In this document: positions 57,085-64,000 of the stretch, one piece after another
Position numbering within the stretch: the first letter of the stretch is position 1
Layout of the letters: each line of letters begins with the position of its first letter
Assembly: GCA_044221445.1 (NCBI GenBank)
Contig: JBGAPF010000010.1
Coordinates: 1 to 64,000 of the forward strand
Direction of reading: 5' to 3'
Length of the DNA stretch: 64,000 nt
From: JBDHTS01 sp044221445
GTDB taxonomy: Bacteria > Pseudomonadota > Alphaproteobacteria > Micavibrionales > Micavibrionaceae
The notes under the pieces: generated by a model
Databases searched by the model: none
What the model was told of the DNA's origin: nothing
The model's input: the letters and a program-made list of their open reading frames with translations, nothing else
Translations under genes and position numbers: made by a program

Positions 57085-58746
57085 TCAGTCCTTCTTTAAG
57101 ATTTTTACGCGCGCGCCGGGAAATGTGGCGACGACCTTTTGGACCAGCGGGTGCGATTCCGCTTTGGCCAGCAGAACGCGGCCCTGCTCCGCCGCCTGTT
57201 CGGCGAGGGTCGGCGTTCCGGGGGCGCCGGACACGCTGACGAACCATTGACGCCCGGTGCGGGCGATCAGGAATTTGCGCAGGTCCTGGGGCAGCGTCGG
57301 CTGCGCGTCGGGTTCCAGCCGGATCTCAAGCCGCCCCGGCTCCATTTTCACCAGATGGACGGCGCAATAGACCTGGCCCGCCAGCAGCATCTCGCGCGAA
57401 TCGTGCAGGAGCGCGACCACGTCCTGAAGCCCCTGCAGCCGTTCGGCGGGATAGCCGTCCTGCTCCGCCGAAACGACGGGTCCGCCATTGGCGGCCAAGC
57501 GCATGGCCGGTTCCGGCTGGCGGGCGGTCGGCATCGAGGGCAGCGCGGCGGCAAGGCCCGTGGCCGGAACGCCCTGGCCGCTTTTGAGTTTTTTCAGCAG
57601 ATCGGCGGGATCGGGCAGGTCGGCGGCATAGGCGAGGCGGATCAGTATCATTTCCGCCGCCCCTTGCGGGTTCGGCGCGTCGCGCAGCTCGGACAGGCCT
57701 TTCAGCAGCAGCTGCCACGCCCGGCCCAGGGCCGGCATCGAAAGCGCGGCGGCCAGCGCCCCGGCGCGCAGGATCATGTCCTGGGCCGCGACGGCGTGAA
57801 GCCCTCCGGCGTTGGGCGCGGCCTTCAGCCGGGTCATCAGATGGACGAGGTCCAGCATGTCCTCGATCAGCAGCGACGGGTCGGCGCCCTTGCGGTACAG
57901 ATCGCCCGCGATTTCCAGCGCCCGGGGGCATTCGCCCTTCATGGCGTGGTCGAGCATGTCGAGCACGAGGCCGCGGTCGGCCATGCCCAGCATGTCCTGC
58001 ACCTGGGGCAGAGTCACCGCGCCCTCCGCCAGGGCGATCGCCTGGTCGAGCAGGCTAAGCCCGTCGCGCACGGAGCCGTCGGCGGCGCGGCCGATCAGGG
58101 CCAGCGCCTCGTCCTCCGCCTGCACGGATTCCCGTTCGCAGATGGTTTTATAATAGTCAGCGAGCGTCGCGGCGTCGACGCGGCGCAGGTCGAAACGCTG
58201 GCACCGCGACAGCACCGTGACCGGCACCTTGCGGATTTCCGTGGTCGCGAAGATGAAGATGACGTGCGGCGGCGGCTCTTCCAGCGTTTTCAGCAGCGCG
58301 TTGAACGCGTTCTTGGAGAGCATGTGCACTTCGTCGATGATATAGATCTTGTAGCGCGCCGAGCCGGGCGCGTAGCGCACGCCGTCGAGGATCTCGCGGA
58401 TGTCGTCGACGCCGGTGCGGGATGCCGCGTCCATTTCCATCACGTCGGGATGGCGGTCTTCCGCGATGGCACGGCAGATCTCGCAGTCGTCGGTCGGGCC
58501 GGTGGTCGGACCCGCCTTACCGTCCGGCCCCGTATAGTTCAGCGCGCGGGCGATGATCCGCGCCGTCGTCGTCTTGCCCACGCCGCGCACGCCGGTCAGC
58601 ATATAGGCATGGTGGATCCGGCCCGAGGCGATGGCGTTGGTCAGCGTCCGCACCAAGGCCTCCTGCCCGATCAGCTCGCCGAAATGGCGGGGGCGGTATT
58701 TGCGCGCGAGGACGCGGTACGGGGCGGCGGATGACGGTTCGGACAT
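57085..58746 (-). CDS. dnaX: DNA polymerase III subunit gamma/tau
   Basis: A 553-residue clamp-loader ATPase. Residues about 10-350 are the AAA+ module: Walker A LTGVRGVGKTTTARIIARAL, Walker B IYIIDEVHMLS, sensor 1 FIFATTEIRKVPVTVLSRCQ and Arg-finger segment SRCQRFDLRRV. The tau-specific C-terminal part extends to residue 553. The zinc-finger loop normally has three or four cysteines in alphaproteobacteria (PCGxCxxC); here it reads GPTDDCEIC, leaving only two. ATG 58746 (MSEPSSAAPYRVLARKYRPR) is preferred; 58782 is in frame. Confidence 0.94.
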   Translation of the reverse strand: MSEPSSAAPYRVLARKYRPRHFGELIGQEALVRTLTNAIASGRIHHAYMLTGVRGVGKTTTARIIARALNYTGPDGKAGPTTGPTDDCEICRAIAEDRHPDVMEMDAASRTGVDDIREILDGVRYAPGSARYKIYIIDEVHMLSKNAFNALLKTLEEPPPHVIFIFATTEIRKVPVTVLSRCQRFDLRRVDAATLADYYKTICERESVQAEDEALALIGRAADGSVRDGLSLLDQAIALAEGAVTLPQVQDMLGMADRGLVLDMLDHAMKGECPRALEIAGDLYRKGADPSLLIEDMLDLVHLMTRLKAAPNAGGLHAVAAQDMILRAGALAAALSMPALGRAWQLLLKGLSELRDAPNPQGAAEMILIRLAYAADLPDPADLLKKLKSGQGVPATGLAAALPSMPTARQPEPAMRLAANGGPVVSAEQDGYPAERLQGLQDVVALLHDSREMLLAGQVYCAVHLVKMEPGRLEIRLEPDAQPTLPQDLRKFLIARTGRQWFVSVSGAPGTPTLAEQAAEQGRVLLAKAESHPLVQKVVATFPGARVKILKKD

Positions 58747-58830
58747 ATCCCATTTCTTAACGGGATTCGCATCGAAGGGCAAATGTGAATCGCCCGCTTT
58801 ACGGACGCGGCTGTGCGGAGGCCGGGAAGA

Positions 58831-59301
58831 TTAAGGCGCCATCAGGGACAGCTGGTGCGCCGCCCGTTCAAGAAACGTCAGCGGACGGGCCTGATGCATC
58901 ACGGAGCCGGAGACGATGGCGCCCGCCCTCGAAAACGCCCGCTGCAGGGCGGAGGCGATGCGGTCCGCGTCGAACACGATCCCCGTGTCCATCGTGTTGG
59001 TCAGGTACCAGCGCCCCTCGGTGTCGTTCATGAATTCCAGGCCGCATTGCCGGGTCAGGCCTTCGGCATACCGCAGGTTCAGCGTGTCGCCGCGGCGGGC
59101 GAAGGCGATGGCGGCCTGCACGGTCCTCAGTCGCCCGTCTTCCATATGCTCGCGGAACCCCACCTCCCAGACATGGCCGGGTTTGACGGGTACGGGTACG
59201 TGAAAATGGGCGCGCAGGTCGTCGAGATCGCGGAAGACCGGTTTCTGTCCCAGCCGGGGGGCGAAATACTGGATCAGGAAGCGGTTGCTCAGGTTAAACA
59301 T
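58831..59301 (-). CDS. Hypothetical protein between ffs and dnaX (156 aa)
   Basis: Starting at ATG 59301, just after the SRP RNA terminator, the product begins MFNLSNRFLIQYFAPRLGQK and continues with FRDLDDLRAHFHVPVPVKPG, RLRTVQAAIAFARRGDTLNL and WYLTNTMDTGIVFDADRIAS ALQRAFSRAG. It is soluble with mixed alpha/beta content, and I cannot name a family. The longer frame to 59343 would overlap ffs and is rejected. It is read in the same direction as dnaX, 84 bases upstream of it. Confidence 0.65.
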   Translation of the reverse strand: MFNLSNRFLIQYFAPRLGQKPVFRDLDDLRAHFHVPVPVKPGHVWEVGFREHMEDGRLRTVQAAIAFARRGDTLNLRYAEGLTRQCGLEFMNDTEGRWYLTNTMDTGIVFDADRIASALQRAFSRAGAIVSGSVMHQARPLTFLERAAHQLSLMAP

Positions 59302-59326
59302 GCATAAAAAAATCAATACAAAACAA

Positions 59327-59425
59327 AGCGGAAGACTGGACACGACCCGACGCGAAATCGTTGCGGCTGCTGCCTTTCGGCCCTGACCGGGTTGGCGAAT
59401 GCATCGCCCGCGCCAGCCTTCCGCC
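59327..59425 (-). ncRNA. ffs: 4.5S RNA, small signal recognition particle RNA
   Basis: Read on the minus strand, the conserved SRP domain IV is present: GGTCAGGGCCGAAAGGC followed by AGCAGCC, with a GAAA tetraloop and the asymmetric internal loop that binds Ffh. The RNA ends pair over 12 bases (59413-59424 with 59328-59339, one G-U pair). A T-rich terminator (about 59306-59326) follows and a promoter (59430-59458) precedes it. Position upstream of dnaX is usual. It directs ribosomes making membrane proteins to FtsY. Confidence 0.93.
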
Positions 59426-59429
59426 TGTT

Positions 59430-59458
59430 GATATAGCGCCGCGCGGGCGCGATAGCAA
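59430..59458 (-). promoter_or_regulatory. Predicted promoter of ffs
   Basis: On the minus strand TTGCTA (59458-59453) and TATATC (59435-59430) are 17 bases apart, and the first base of the RNA lies 5 bases after the -10 box. Confidence 0.6.
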
Positions 59459-59519
59459 GTTTTTGATTGAAACCGCCGCGCAATCGCGATACCTATAACC
59501 CGTTTTCAGGCCCTATTAA

Positions 59520-59594
59520 GCCGCTGTAGCTCAGGGGTAGAGCAGGTCATTCGTAATGACAAGGTCGGGAGTTCAAATCTCTTCAGCGGCACCA
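59520..59594 (+). tRNA. tRNA-Thr (anticodon CGT)
   Basis: A 75-nt gene with encoded CCA. The acceptor stem GCCGCTG / CAGCGGC is perfect. D-arm (TAGCTCAGGGGTAGAGCA) and T-arm (GGGAGTTCAAATCTCTT) are regular. The anticodon loop TTCGTAA gives CGT, reading ACG codons. Confidence 0.95.
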
Positions 59595-59675
59595 TATTTC
59601 CATTAATAATCTACATCCCCGTTTTCTCGCATAGCGACAAACACAGAATGAACATGATGAAAAATAATTTTATTA

Positions 59676-60248
59676 TTATACGTGTGAGTCGATGCTGATT
59701 TTAAAATGAAAGGGTAACGACTGTTTTTGTTTCAGCAAATCAGCGAACATTTCTTTCCCCGGAATTGTCATTAGTTTTTCTTCCGCACTAGGCCAGAATG
59801 TTTCGAGTAAAGGGCGTTTTTCTGGATATTGCTGCGCATACTCCAAAGCTTGAACCAGACATTCCAATTGATCTGCATCGTTGCAAAGCTGTGCGCGTAA
59901 AGTTTCTTTGCCTTCATATTCAAGAAAAACATCCAAAAATTCTTTATTGCCGCTAAGCTCTGCTAATTCTTGCGCGGCTTTTAACTCAAGAGCAGCTTTC
60001 TCTTCTTTTGATACACCACATGTTGGCGTCAGGTCGCCGGCGCGTGCTTCCGGCAAATCGTGGATCATTATCATATATGCACATGCCACAGGATCGACGC
60101 CGAGCTTTTTGGCCAGATCATAAGCAATAAATTGAGAACGATACATGTGCTCTGCAACTGTTTCAGGATTAGGAATACCACGCTTCACCCAGCCGGTGCG
60201 CGGCAGATTTTTCAGCTTTCCAATTTCCTTATAAAACTCAATATTCAT
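59676..60248 (-). CDS. HD-domain phosphohydrolase (YfbR/HDDC2-like)
   Basis: A 190-residue metal-dependent phosphohydrolase. The HD signature is complete: H in PETVAEHMYRSQF, HD in YMIMIHDLPEARAGDL, and D in LCNDADQLECLVQALEYAQQ. This pattern fits the YfbR/HDDC2 group, which removes phosphate from deoxynucleoside 5'-monophosphates. The gene and its 3' flank are much more AT-rich than the surrounding chromosome and lie next to tRNA-Thr, which suggests recent acquisition. The downstream region 60249-60544 (upstream of this gene on the minus strand) holds no gene I can support. Confidence 0.85.
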   Translation of the reverse strand: MNIEFYKEIGKLKNLPRTGWVKRGIPNPETVAEHMYRSQFIAYDLAKKLGVDPVACAYMIMIHDLPEARAGDLTPTCGVSKEEKAALELKAAQELAELSGNKEFLDVFLEYEGKETLRAQLCNDADQLECLVQALEYAQQYPEKRPLLETFWPSAEEKLMTIPGKEMFADLLKQKQSLPFHFKISIDSHV

Positions 60249-60544
60249 ATGTTTTTCTATAATACTAATGCTGGATTTTAGGCAAGATAATTTTAGCTAA
60301 GACGCGCTTGTCTGCTACGACGTCTTCCAGCGCTGCCTTTCAATAGAAAAGAATATGCTGTTTCTTTAGAAACTCTATAAAAATTAAGTTCTATAAAATC
60401 TTCCTACGTTTAAATAAAGATGCCTTTTCCCATTGAGGCTCTTCTACATCCGATGATAGCAATCTCTTCCATGCTTGAAATAATTTTTTGAGCGAAGTTT
60501 TATTCAATTAGCCTGCCGTAAATAGGAGCATAAAGAAGATTGCT

Positions 60545-61255
60545 TCAAGGGCGAGCAGGTTCCGGTGTTTTCGTTTCCCCCTTCGCTTTCGTAAACTCCG
60601 CCTCGATGATAAATTCCACGTCATCGCCCACGCCCATGGTCGATCCGGCCGGGGGGATGCCATAGGCGATTCCGAAAGCGGAGCGTTTCAGCGTGCCATG
60701 GCCGGAAAAGCCGATGCGGGCGCCGGCCGGGTCCATCGGGTTCGCGGCATAGCCGCCATTGAACGTGGCGTCGATGGTCACCGGCTGCGTCAGGCCGTGC
60801 AGCGCCAGCGTGCCGTGGATGCGCGCGGCGTTCGGGCCGATGGGTTCTATGGAAGCGGACGTAAAGGTGATCTGCGGGAATTTTCCGGCGTCGAGCCATT
60901 TATCGCCCTGCAGCTCCGCGTCGAAATCGGGTTCCGGGTTGGGATAATCGGTCTCCAGCGAACGCGGGTCGACGGTGGCGGTCACGCGGGAGGCGACGGG
61001 GTTGGCCGGATCGAAATGCAGTTGCGCGTCCAGCCCCGTGAAGCGCGCGGTATAATGCGACATGCCAAGATGGTTAACGCGGAAGATCAGACTGGCATGC
61101 GCCTTGTCGAGGATGTAGTCGCCCGCGGGCGCTTCGGTCTTTACGGAGGCTGCGGGCGCCGTCTCCGCCGCGCGGGCGTGCGGCGCGAAGGCGAGCACGG
61201 CGCAGACGCCGAGAATAAGAAAAGAGGCCGTCCGGCCTTTGGTGCGGTCTGTCAT
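60545..61255 (-). CDS. YceI-family periplasmic lipid-binding protein
   Basis: A 236-residue exported protein. The signal region (FLILGVCAVLAFAPHARAAE) is followed by a lipocalin-like YceI domain: DYILDKAHASLIFRVNHLGM SHYTARF, AQLHFDPANPVASRVTATVD and ITFTSASIEPIGPNAARIHG. The C-terminal FSGHGTLKRSAFGIAYGIPP and VGDDVEFIIEAEF are typical. Members bind isoprenoid chains in the periplasm. It lies 32 bases after the SRPBCC gene, so they may share a transcript. Confidence 0.9.
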   Translation of the reverse strand: MTDRTKGRTASFLILGVCAVLAFAPHARAAETAPAASVKTEAPAGDYILDKAHASLIFRVNHLGMSHYTARFTGLDAQLHFDPANPVASRVTATVDPRSLETDYPNPEPDFDAELQGDKWLDAGKFPQITFTSASIEPIGPNAARIHGTLALHGLTQPVTIDATFNGGYAANPMDPAGARIGFSGHGTLKRSAFGIAYGIPPAGSTMGVGDDVEFIIEAEFTKAKGETKTPEPARP

Positions 61256-61287
61256 GGCGCGTTTCCTTCCACTCTATCGACGGGCGC

Positions 61288-61815
61288 TTATTGTTCAGCG
61301 AGGGCTTTGAGATTGGCGAGGCCTTTTTCGAACTGCCCGCCGACCATGTTTTCACAGTTGATGAACACGTTCATGATTTTGCCGATAAAGGGCACGGGCC
61401 CGTACATCGCCCAGGTGACCTCCGTCGAGTCGCCCCGCGGCGTCATGATGAATTCGGCGGTGTTGGTCGCCTTGAACGGGCGGAAGAATTCGAGCCGCGA
61501 GACGATTTTCGAGGGCGGTACCGATTCGACGATCTCCATGCGGCCCGCGCCCGCGTTTTTGTCGCCGTCCCATTCATAGACGGAGCCTGTGCCGGTCTCC
61601 GCGCCGCTGAACGTCTTTTTCATGGCGGGGTCGGCCTGTTCGAACGGCGACCACAGCACGCCCTTGCGCGGGTCGTTGAGGATGGCGAAGATTTTTTCCG
61701 GCGGCGCCTTGATCGTGGCCTTGCGTTCGTACCGGAACGCGTTCGGTTTGGTGGCGGCATAGCCGAGGACGGCCACGACCCCGAGGACGAGCACGATCAG
61801 GACGAGTTTAAGCAT
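61288..61815 (-). CDS. SRPBCC-fold (polyketide cyclase-like) membrane-anchored protein
   Basis: A 175-residue protein. One N-terminal helix (LVLIVLVLGVVAVLGYAATK) anchors a START/SRPBCC-like domain: IKAPPEKIFAILNDPRKGVL WSPFEQAD, ETGTGSVYEWDGDKNAGAGR and VTWAMYGPVPFIGKIMNVF, followed by FEKGLANLKALAEQ. Such proteins bind hydrophobic ligands. Function unknown. Together with the YceI gene downstream it could form a small lipid-handling operon. Confidence 0.85.
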   Translation of the reverse strand: MLKLVLIVLVLGVVAVLGYAATKPNAFRYERKATIKAPPEKIFAILNDPRKGVLWSPFEQADPAMKKTFSGAETGTGSVYEWDGDKNAGAGRMEIVESVPPSKIVSRLEFFRPFKATNTAEFIMTPRGDSTEVTWAMYGPVPFIGKIMNVFINCENMVGGQFEKGLANLKALAEQ

Positions 61816-61958
61816 GGCGGGTCTCCCTTGACGGTCTTTCGGTTACTTGACATCGCCGCCGGATGTTCGTCAAGCCAGGATATGGGGCGCGCATAAAAAC
61901 GGAAATAAACGTGTTTCCTCGGTTTTCGCCCCTATATGATTATTGTCAGGAGATTGTC

Positions 61959-62435
61959 ATGACCCGGGACCAGGTACTGCTCTATAAGCCGCTAATCGTC
62001 GCCTGCGGGATCGCCGTCGTCATGGCCGCCGCGCTGGACGCGGGCGGGGCCGTGCCGTTCATGCGCGGGATAATGGGGGCGCTCCTGCTGCAGCTGGCGA
62101 CGCTGCAGGTGATGAACCTGTCGGGCTTCGCGACGCTGTTCGCGAAATACGACCCGCTGGCGAAGGCCTTCCCGGTTTACGGATATCTTTATCCCGCCAT
62201 CGGGGCGTTGCTGGGCGCGCTGTATCTTTCGGGGCTGGCGCCGGTGGCCGCCGGTATCGGGACGCTGGCCGTCTTCGGAATCAACACCGCCGGAGTCGTG
62301 CGCGTGCTGCGCGGCGGCGAGTCCGTGCAATGCGGCTGCGCAGGATCGGCGTTCACCCTGCCGGTCGGGCGCGTGACGCTGGCGGAAAACGCGGCGATGA
62401 TCGCGATGGCGGCCGCGATGATGGCAGGATGGTAA
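61959..62435 (+). CDS. MauE/DoxX-like membrane protein
   Basis: The ATG at 61959 follows CAGGAG. The 158-residue product has four predicted helices (LLYKPLIVACGIAVVMAAAL, FMRGIMGALLLQLATLQVMN, AFPVYGYLYPAIGALLGALY, LAPVAAGIGTLAVFGINTAG). A CGCAGSAF motif near residue 127 matches the conserved Cys pair of MauE-type proteins. MauE is required for disulphide formation in methylamine dehydrogenase; relatives act with thioredoxin-like partners. The convergent TlpA-like gene, adjoining it end to end, may be such a partner. Confidence 0.78.
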   Translation: MTRDQVLLYKPLIVACGIAVVMAAALDAGGAVPFMRGIMGALLLQLATLQVMNLSGFATLFAKYDPLAKAFPVYGYLYPAIGALLGALYLSGLAPVAAGIGTLAVFGINTAGVVRVLRGGESVQCGCAGSAFTLPVGRVTLAENAAMIAMAAAMMAGW

Positions 62436-63002
62436 TCAGGAGCCCGCAAGGTCTTTCAGATATTTGCGGATTTCGTCGTTATCCCAGTCGACGCTGCCCG
62501 CCAGCTTGTCAGCCATCTGCCGTTTCGCGTTAATGAAAACGGTCTCCGGCACGCTCATCGTCCCGAACCGGTCGAGGGAGATCGCCTTGTCCTTGTCCCA
62601 GACGACATAAAGGGACGGGTTGTCGAATCCCGTATTGTCCTGACTTTTGAGTCGGTCGAGAAAACCGGTCATCGCCGCGCGGTCGTCGTCGACGGACACA
62701 AGGACGAGGGCGACCGCGCCCTTCATCTTGTTCGCCTCCTTCATGAGGGACGGCAGTTCGACGACGCAGGGCCCGCACCACGACGCCCAGAAATGCACGA
62801 TCAGCAGTTTTTCCGGCAGGGTGTTGAGCGTGTACGCCTTGCCGTCTACCGTCGTAAAAGAAAGTTCGGGCGCCGGAGTCATGACGCGGGGATCGGCTGT
62901 CCTGGCGGGCGCCACAGCGGGCGGCGTCCGGACCGTGTCATAGAAAACCGCCGCGCCGCACAGGGCAAGAAACGCGCCGAGCGCCAGAAGCTTCGTCTTC
63001 AT
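62436..63002 (-). CDS. TlpA/ResA-type membrane-anchored thioredoxin
   Basis: A 188-residue redoxin. One N-terminal helix (LLALGAFLALCGAAVFYDTV) anchors it on the periplasmic side. The thioredoxin-like domain has the active site HFWASWCGPCVVELPSLMKE and the cis-proline segment MSVPETVFINAKRQMADKLA. ResA-type proteins reduce apocytochrome c cysteines before heme attachment. Its start overlaps the end of the cytochrome c assembly gene by 4 bases, which supports that role here. ATG 63002 is used, as the longer frame runs through the neighbour. Confidence 0.9.
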   Translation of the reverse strand: MKTKLLALGAFLALCGAAVFYDTVRTPPAVAPARTADPRVMTPAPELSFTTVDGKAYTLNTLPEKLLIVHFWASWCGPCVVELPSLMKEANKMKGAVALVLVSVDDDRAAMTGFLDRLKSQDNTGFDNPSLYVVWDKDKAISLDRFGTMSVPETVFINAKRQMADKLAGSVDWDNDEIRKYLKDLAGS

Positions 63003-64000
63003 GTCGTTTTTTCCCGTTGTTTCAAAATGAACAGGCAGCCGCCCGCATACACAAGCTCGGCGGCGATGAAAGCCCCAAGGTTGGACGCGATGTCGGCGGT
63101 GAAGCCATAAGAATGCAGGCCGACATTCAGCAGGTTGACGCCGAACCATGACAACGCGACGATCACGACGGTGAGCGCGGCGCAGACCGTAAAGGACAAG
63201 GGCTTTAACACGCCAGAAAACCGTCCATGCAGCAGCCACAGCAGCCAGAGCACCACCAGCAGCGCGCCGTTTTCCTTCGGGTCCCAGCCCCAGAACCGCC
63301 CCCAGGACTGGTCGGCCCAGATGCCGCCGAGGATGGTGCCGGTCGCCGCGAAGAACAAGGCGGCAAGGCTGCAGGCCGCGAGCGTACGGGCGGTGGAGTC
63401 CTGCCGGCGGCCGTCGGGCGCGAAGACGCGCTGCGCCAGGTCGATATGCGCCAGCAGGCCCAGGATAAGACAGCATCCGTACCCCGACGTCACCATCACC
63501 ACATGCGTGGCCAGCCAGAAATTGGTGTTGAGGACGGCGGTCAGCGTGCCCATCGACCGCCCGTCCGCCGCGTACGCCATGCCGATCATGTGAAGTACGA
63601 TCCCGGCCAGCAGACCGGATGCGAGAAGCGTCTCGCGTCCGCCCTTTCGCGCCGCCACGGTCGCGGCGAGGACCGCGACCAGCCCGGCGAACACGATGGA
63701 TTCATACAGCGTCGCGACGGGCGGGCGCTGCAGGATGAACATGCGGACGCCGATCCCGGCGGCATGGATGGCGGCGCCCGAAACCATTAAAGGATACACG
63801 GCCCGTTTTAGAGGAGACGGTTTTTTGTACGACAGGACCATCGCGCCCAGGGCGGCCAGGTACAGGGCCAGGCTGTAGCGGAACGGATCGATCCGGTTGT
63901 ACCGGTATTCCGCCTCGACCGCGGCGGGGCGCATATGCCCGGTCGCCATCACCAAAGTCTGCCGGCTTACCGTGGCCGTTTCCCTCTGCCAGGCCGCTTT
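62999..64000 (-). CDS. CcsA/CcsB-type cytochrome c assembly protein (System II), 5' end outside window
   Basis: The frame stays open to the window edge, so more than 333 residues are encoded and the start is not visible. About eight membrane helices are predicted. The tryptophan-rich heme-handling motif is clear: SWGRFWGWDPKENGALLVVL WLLWLLHG. Histidine ligands lie in NFWLATHVVMVTSGYG and LHSYGFTADI. The segment EAEYRYNRIDPFRYSLALYL before the first helix is seen in CcsA proteins that follow or are fused to a ResB-like part, so ResB may lie beyond 64,000. The system exports heme and attaches it to c-type cytochromes. Confidence 0.88.
   Translation of the reverse strand, partial: KAAWQRETATVSRQTLVMATGHMRPAAVEAEYRYNRIDPFRYSLALYLAALGAMVLSYKKPSPLKRAVYPLMVSGAAIHAAGIGVRMFILQRPPVATLYESIVFAGLVAVLAATVAARKGGRETLLASGLLAGIVLHMIGMAYAADGRSMGTLTAVLNTNFWLATHVVMVTSGYGCCLILGLLAHIDLAQRVFAPDGRRQDSTARTLAACSLAALFFAATGTILGGIWADQSWGRFWGWDPKENGALLVVLWLLWLLHGRFSGVLKPLSFTVCAALTVVIVALSWFGVNLLNVGLHSYGFTADIASNLGAFIAAELVYAGGCLFILKQREKTT

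Noticed and set aside
57139..58734. 531-codon open frame on the plus strand
   Set aside because: Antisense of dnaX; composition is that of a shadow frame, with no recognisable domain.
60391..60507. 38-codon frame on the minus strand with a TTG start
   Set aside because: No ribosome binding site, AT-rich surroundings full of stops, and no family resemblance. It could be a gene remnant, but this cannot be supported.
1..64000. CRISPR array, prophage or integrative element
   Set aside because: No spaced direct repeats, integrase, terminase or capsid genes were seen; the only complete mobile element is the IS1-family insertion.

Overview
The window reads as a stretch of chromosome from a GC-rich alphaproteobacterium. 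Signs of this are an aa3-type cytochrome oxidase operon (ctaC-ctaD-ctaB-ctaG-ctaE-SURF1), an ECF sigma factor paired with a ChrR-like anti-sigma factor, a kdsD-lptC-lptA-lptB cluster, an RNase E with a long insertion in its S1 domain, and an SRP RNA upstream of dnaX-ybaB. The gene set would fit the Rhodospirillales/Micavibrionales area, but sequence alone does not settle the order. Coding density is high and many neighbours overlap by 4 bases.

Layout. 0-9.2 kb: the end of acetoacetyl-CoA synthetase, a stand-alone small gene, an aminotransferase, an RNA methyltransferase, the anti-sigma/sigma pair, an IalB-like protein, an M23 peptidase, lolA, recR, a small phage-like protein and a response regulator with a degenerate GGDEF domain. 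9.28-11.31 kb: a complete 2,020-bp IS1-family element with perfect 18-bp inverted repeats and an 8-bp target duplication. It carries, besides the transposase, a small basic protein, a structured RNA leader in front of a membrane-anchored protein, and a 32-residue hydrophobic peptide. It sits just upstream of the tRNA-Leu(CAG) promoter. 11.6-15.5 kb: RNase D and the Kdo/LPS transport genes. 15.6-25.6 kb: putA, purD, tadA, two rRNA modification genes, a HAD phosphatase, a membrane cytochrome c and pheA. 25.7-38.1 kb: ftsK, PH-domain membrane proteins, an alcohol dehydrogenase, xseA, a TerD/TerA-like pair, ettA and a large orphan. 38.1-47.2 kb: the cytochrome oxidase operon on the minus strand, with a malate/lactate-dehydrogenase-family gene inside it, and rsmE. 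47.3-59.6 kb: ubiA, rne, rsmB, chorismate mutase, an XRE regulator and an aminoacyl-transferase-like gene, a CREST-family hydrolase, xthA, ybaB, dnaX, ffs (4.5S RNA) and tRNA-Thr(CGT). 59.6-64 kb: an AT-rich HD-domain gene, YceI, an SRPBCC protein, and a MauE/TlpA/CcsA group that points to System II cytochrome c maturation.

The most unusual part is the IS1-family element. Its passenger transcript has a predicted multi-helix leader (9591-9739). The outer stem of that leader competes for the same bases with a 7-bp hairpin that covers the Shine-Dalgarno sequence of the downstream gene, and a promoter is placed to start transcription at the base of the structure. This looks like a riboswitch-type control region travelling inside a small insertion sequence. 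I do not recognise it as any known RNA class. The base-pairing was worked out by eye and needs covariation support.
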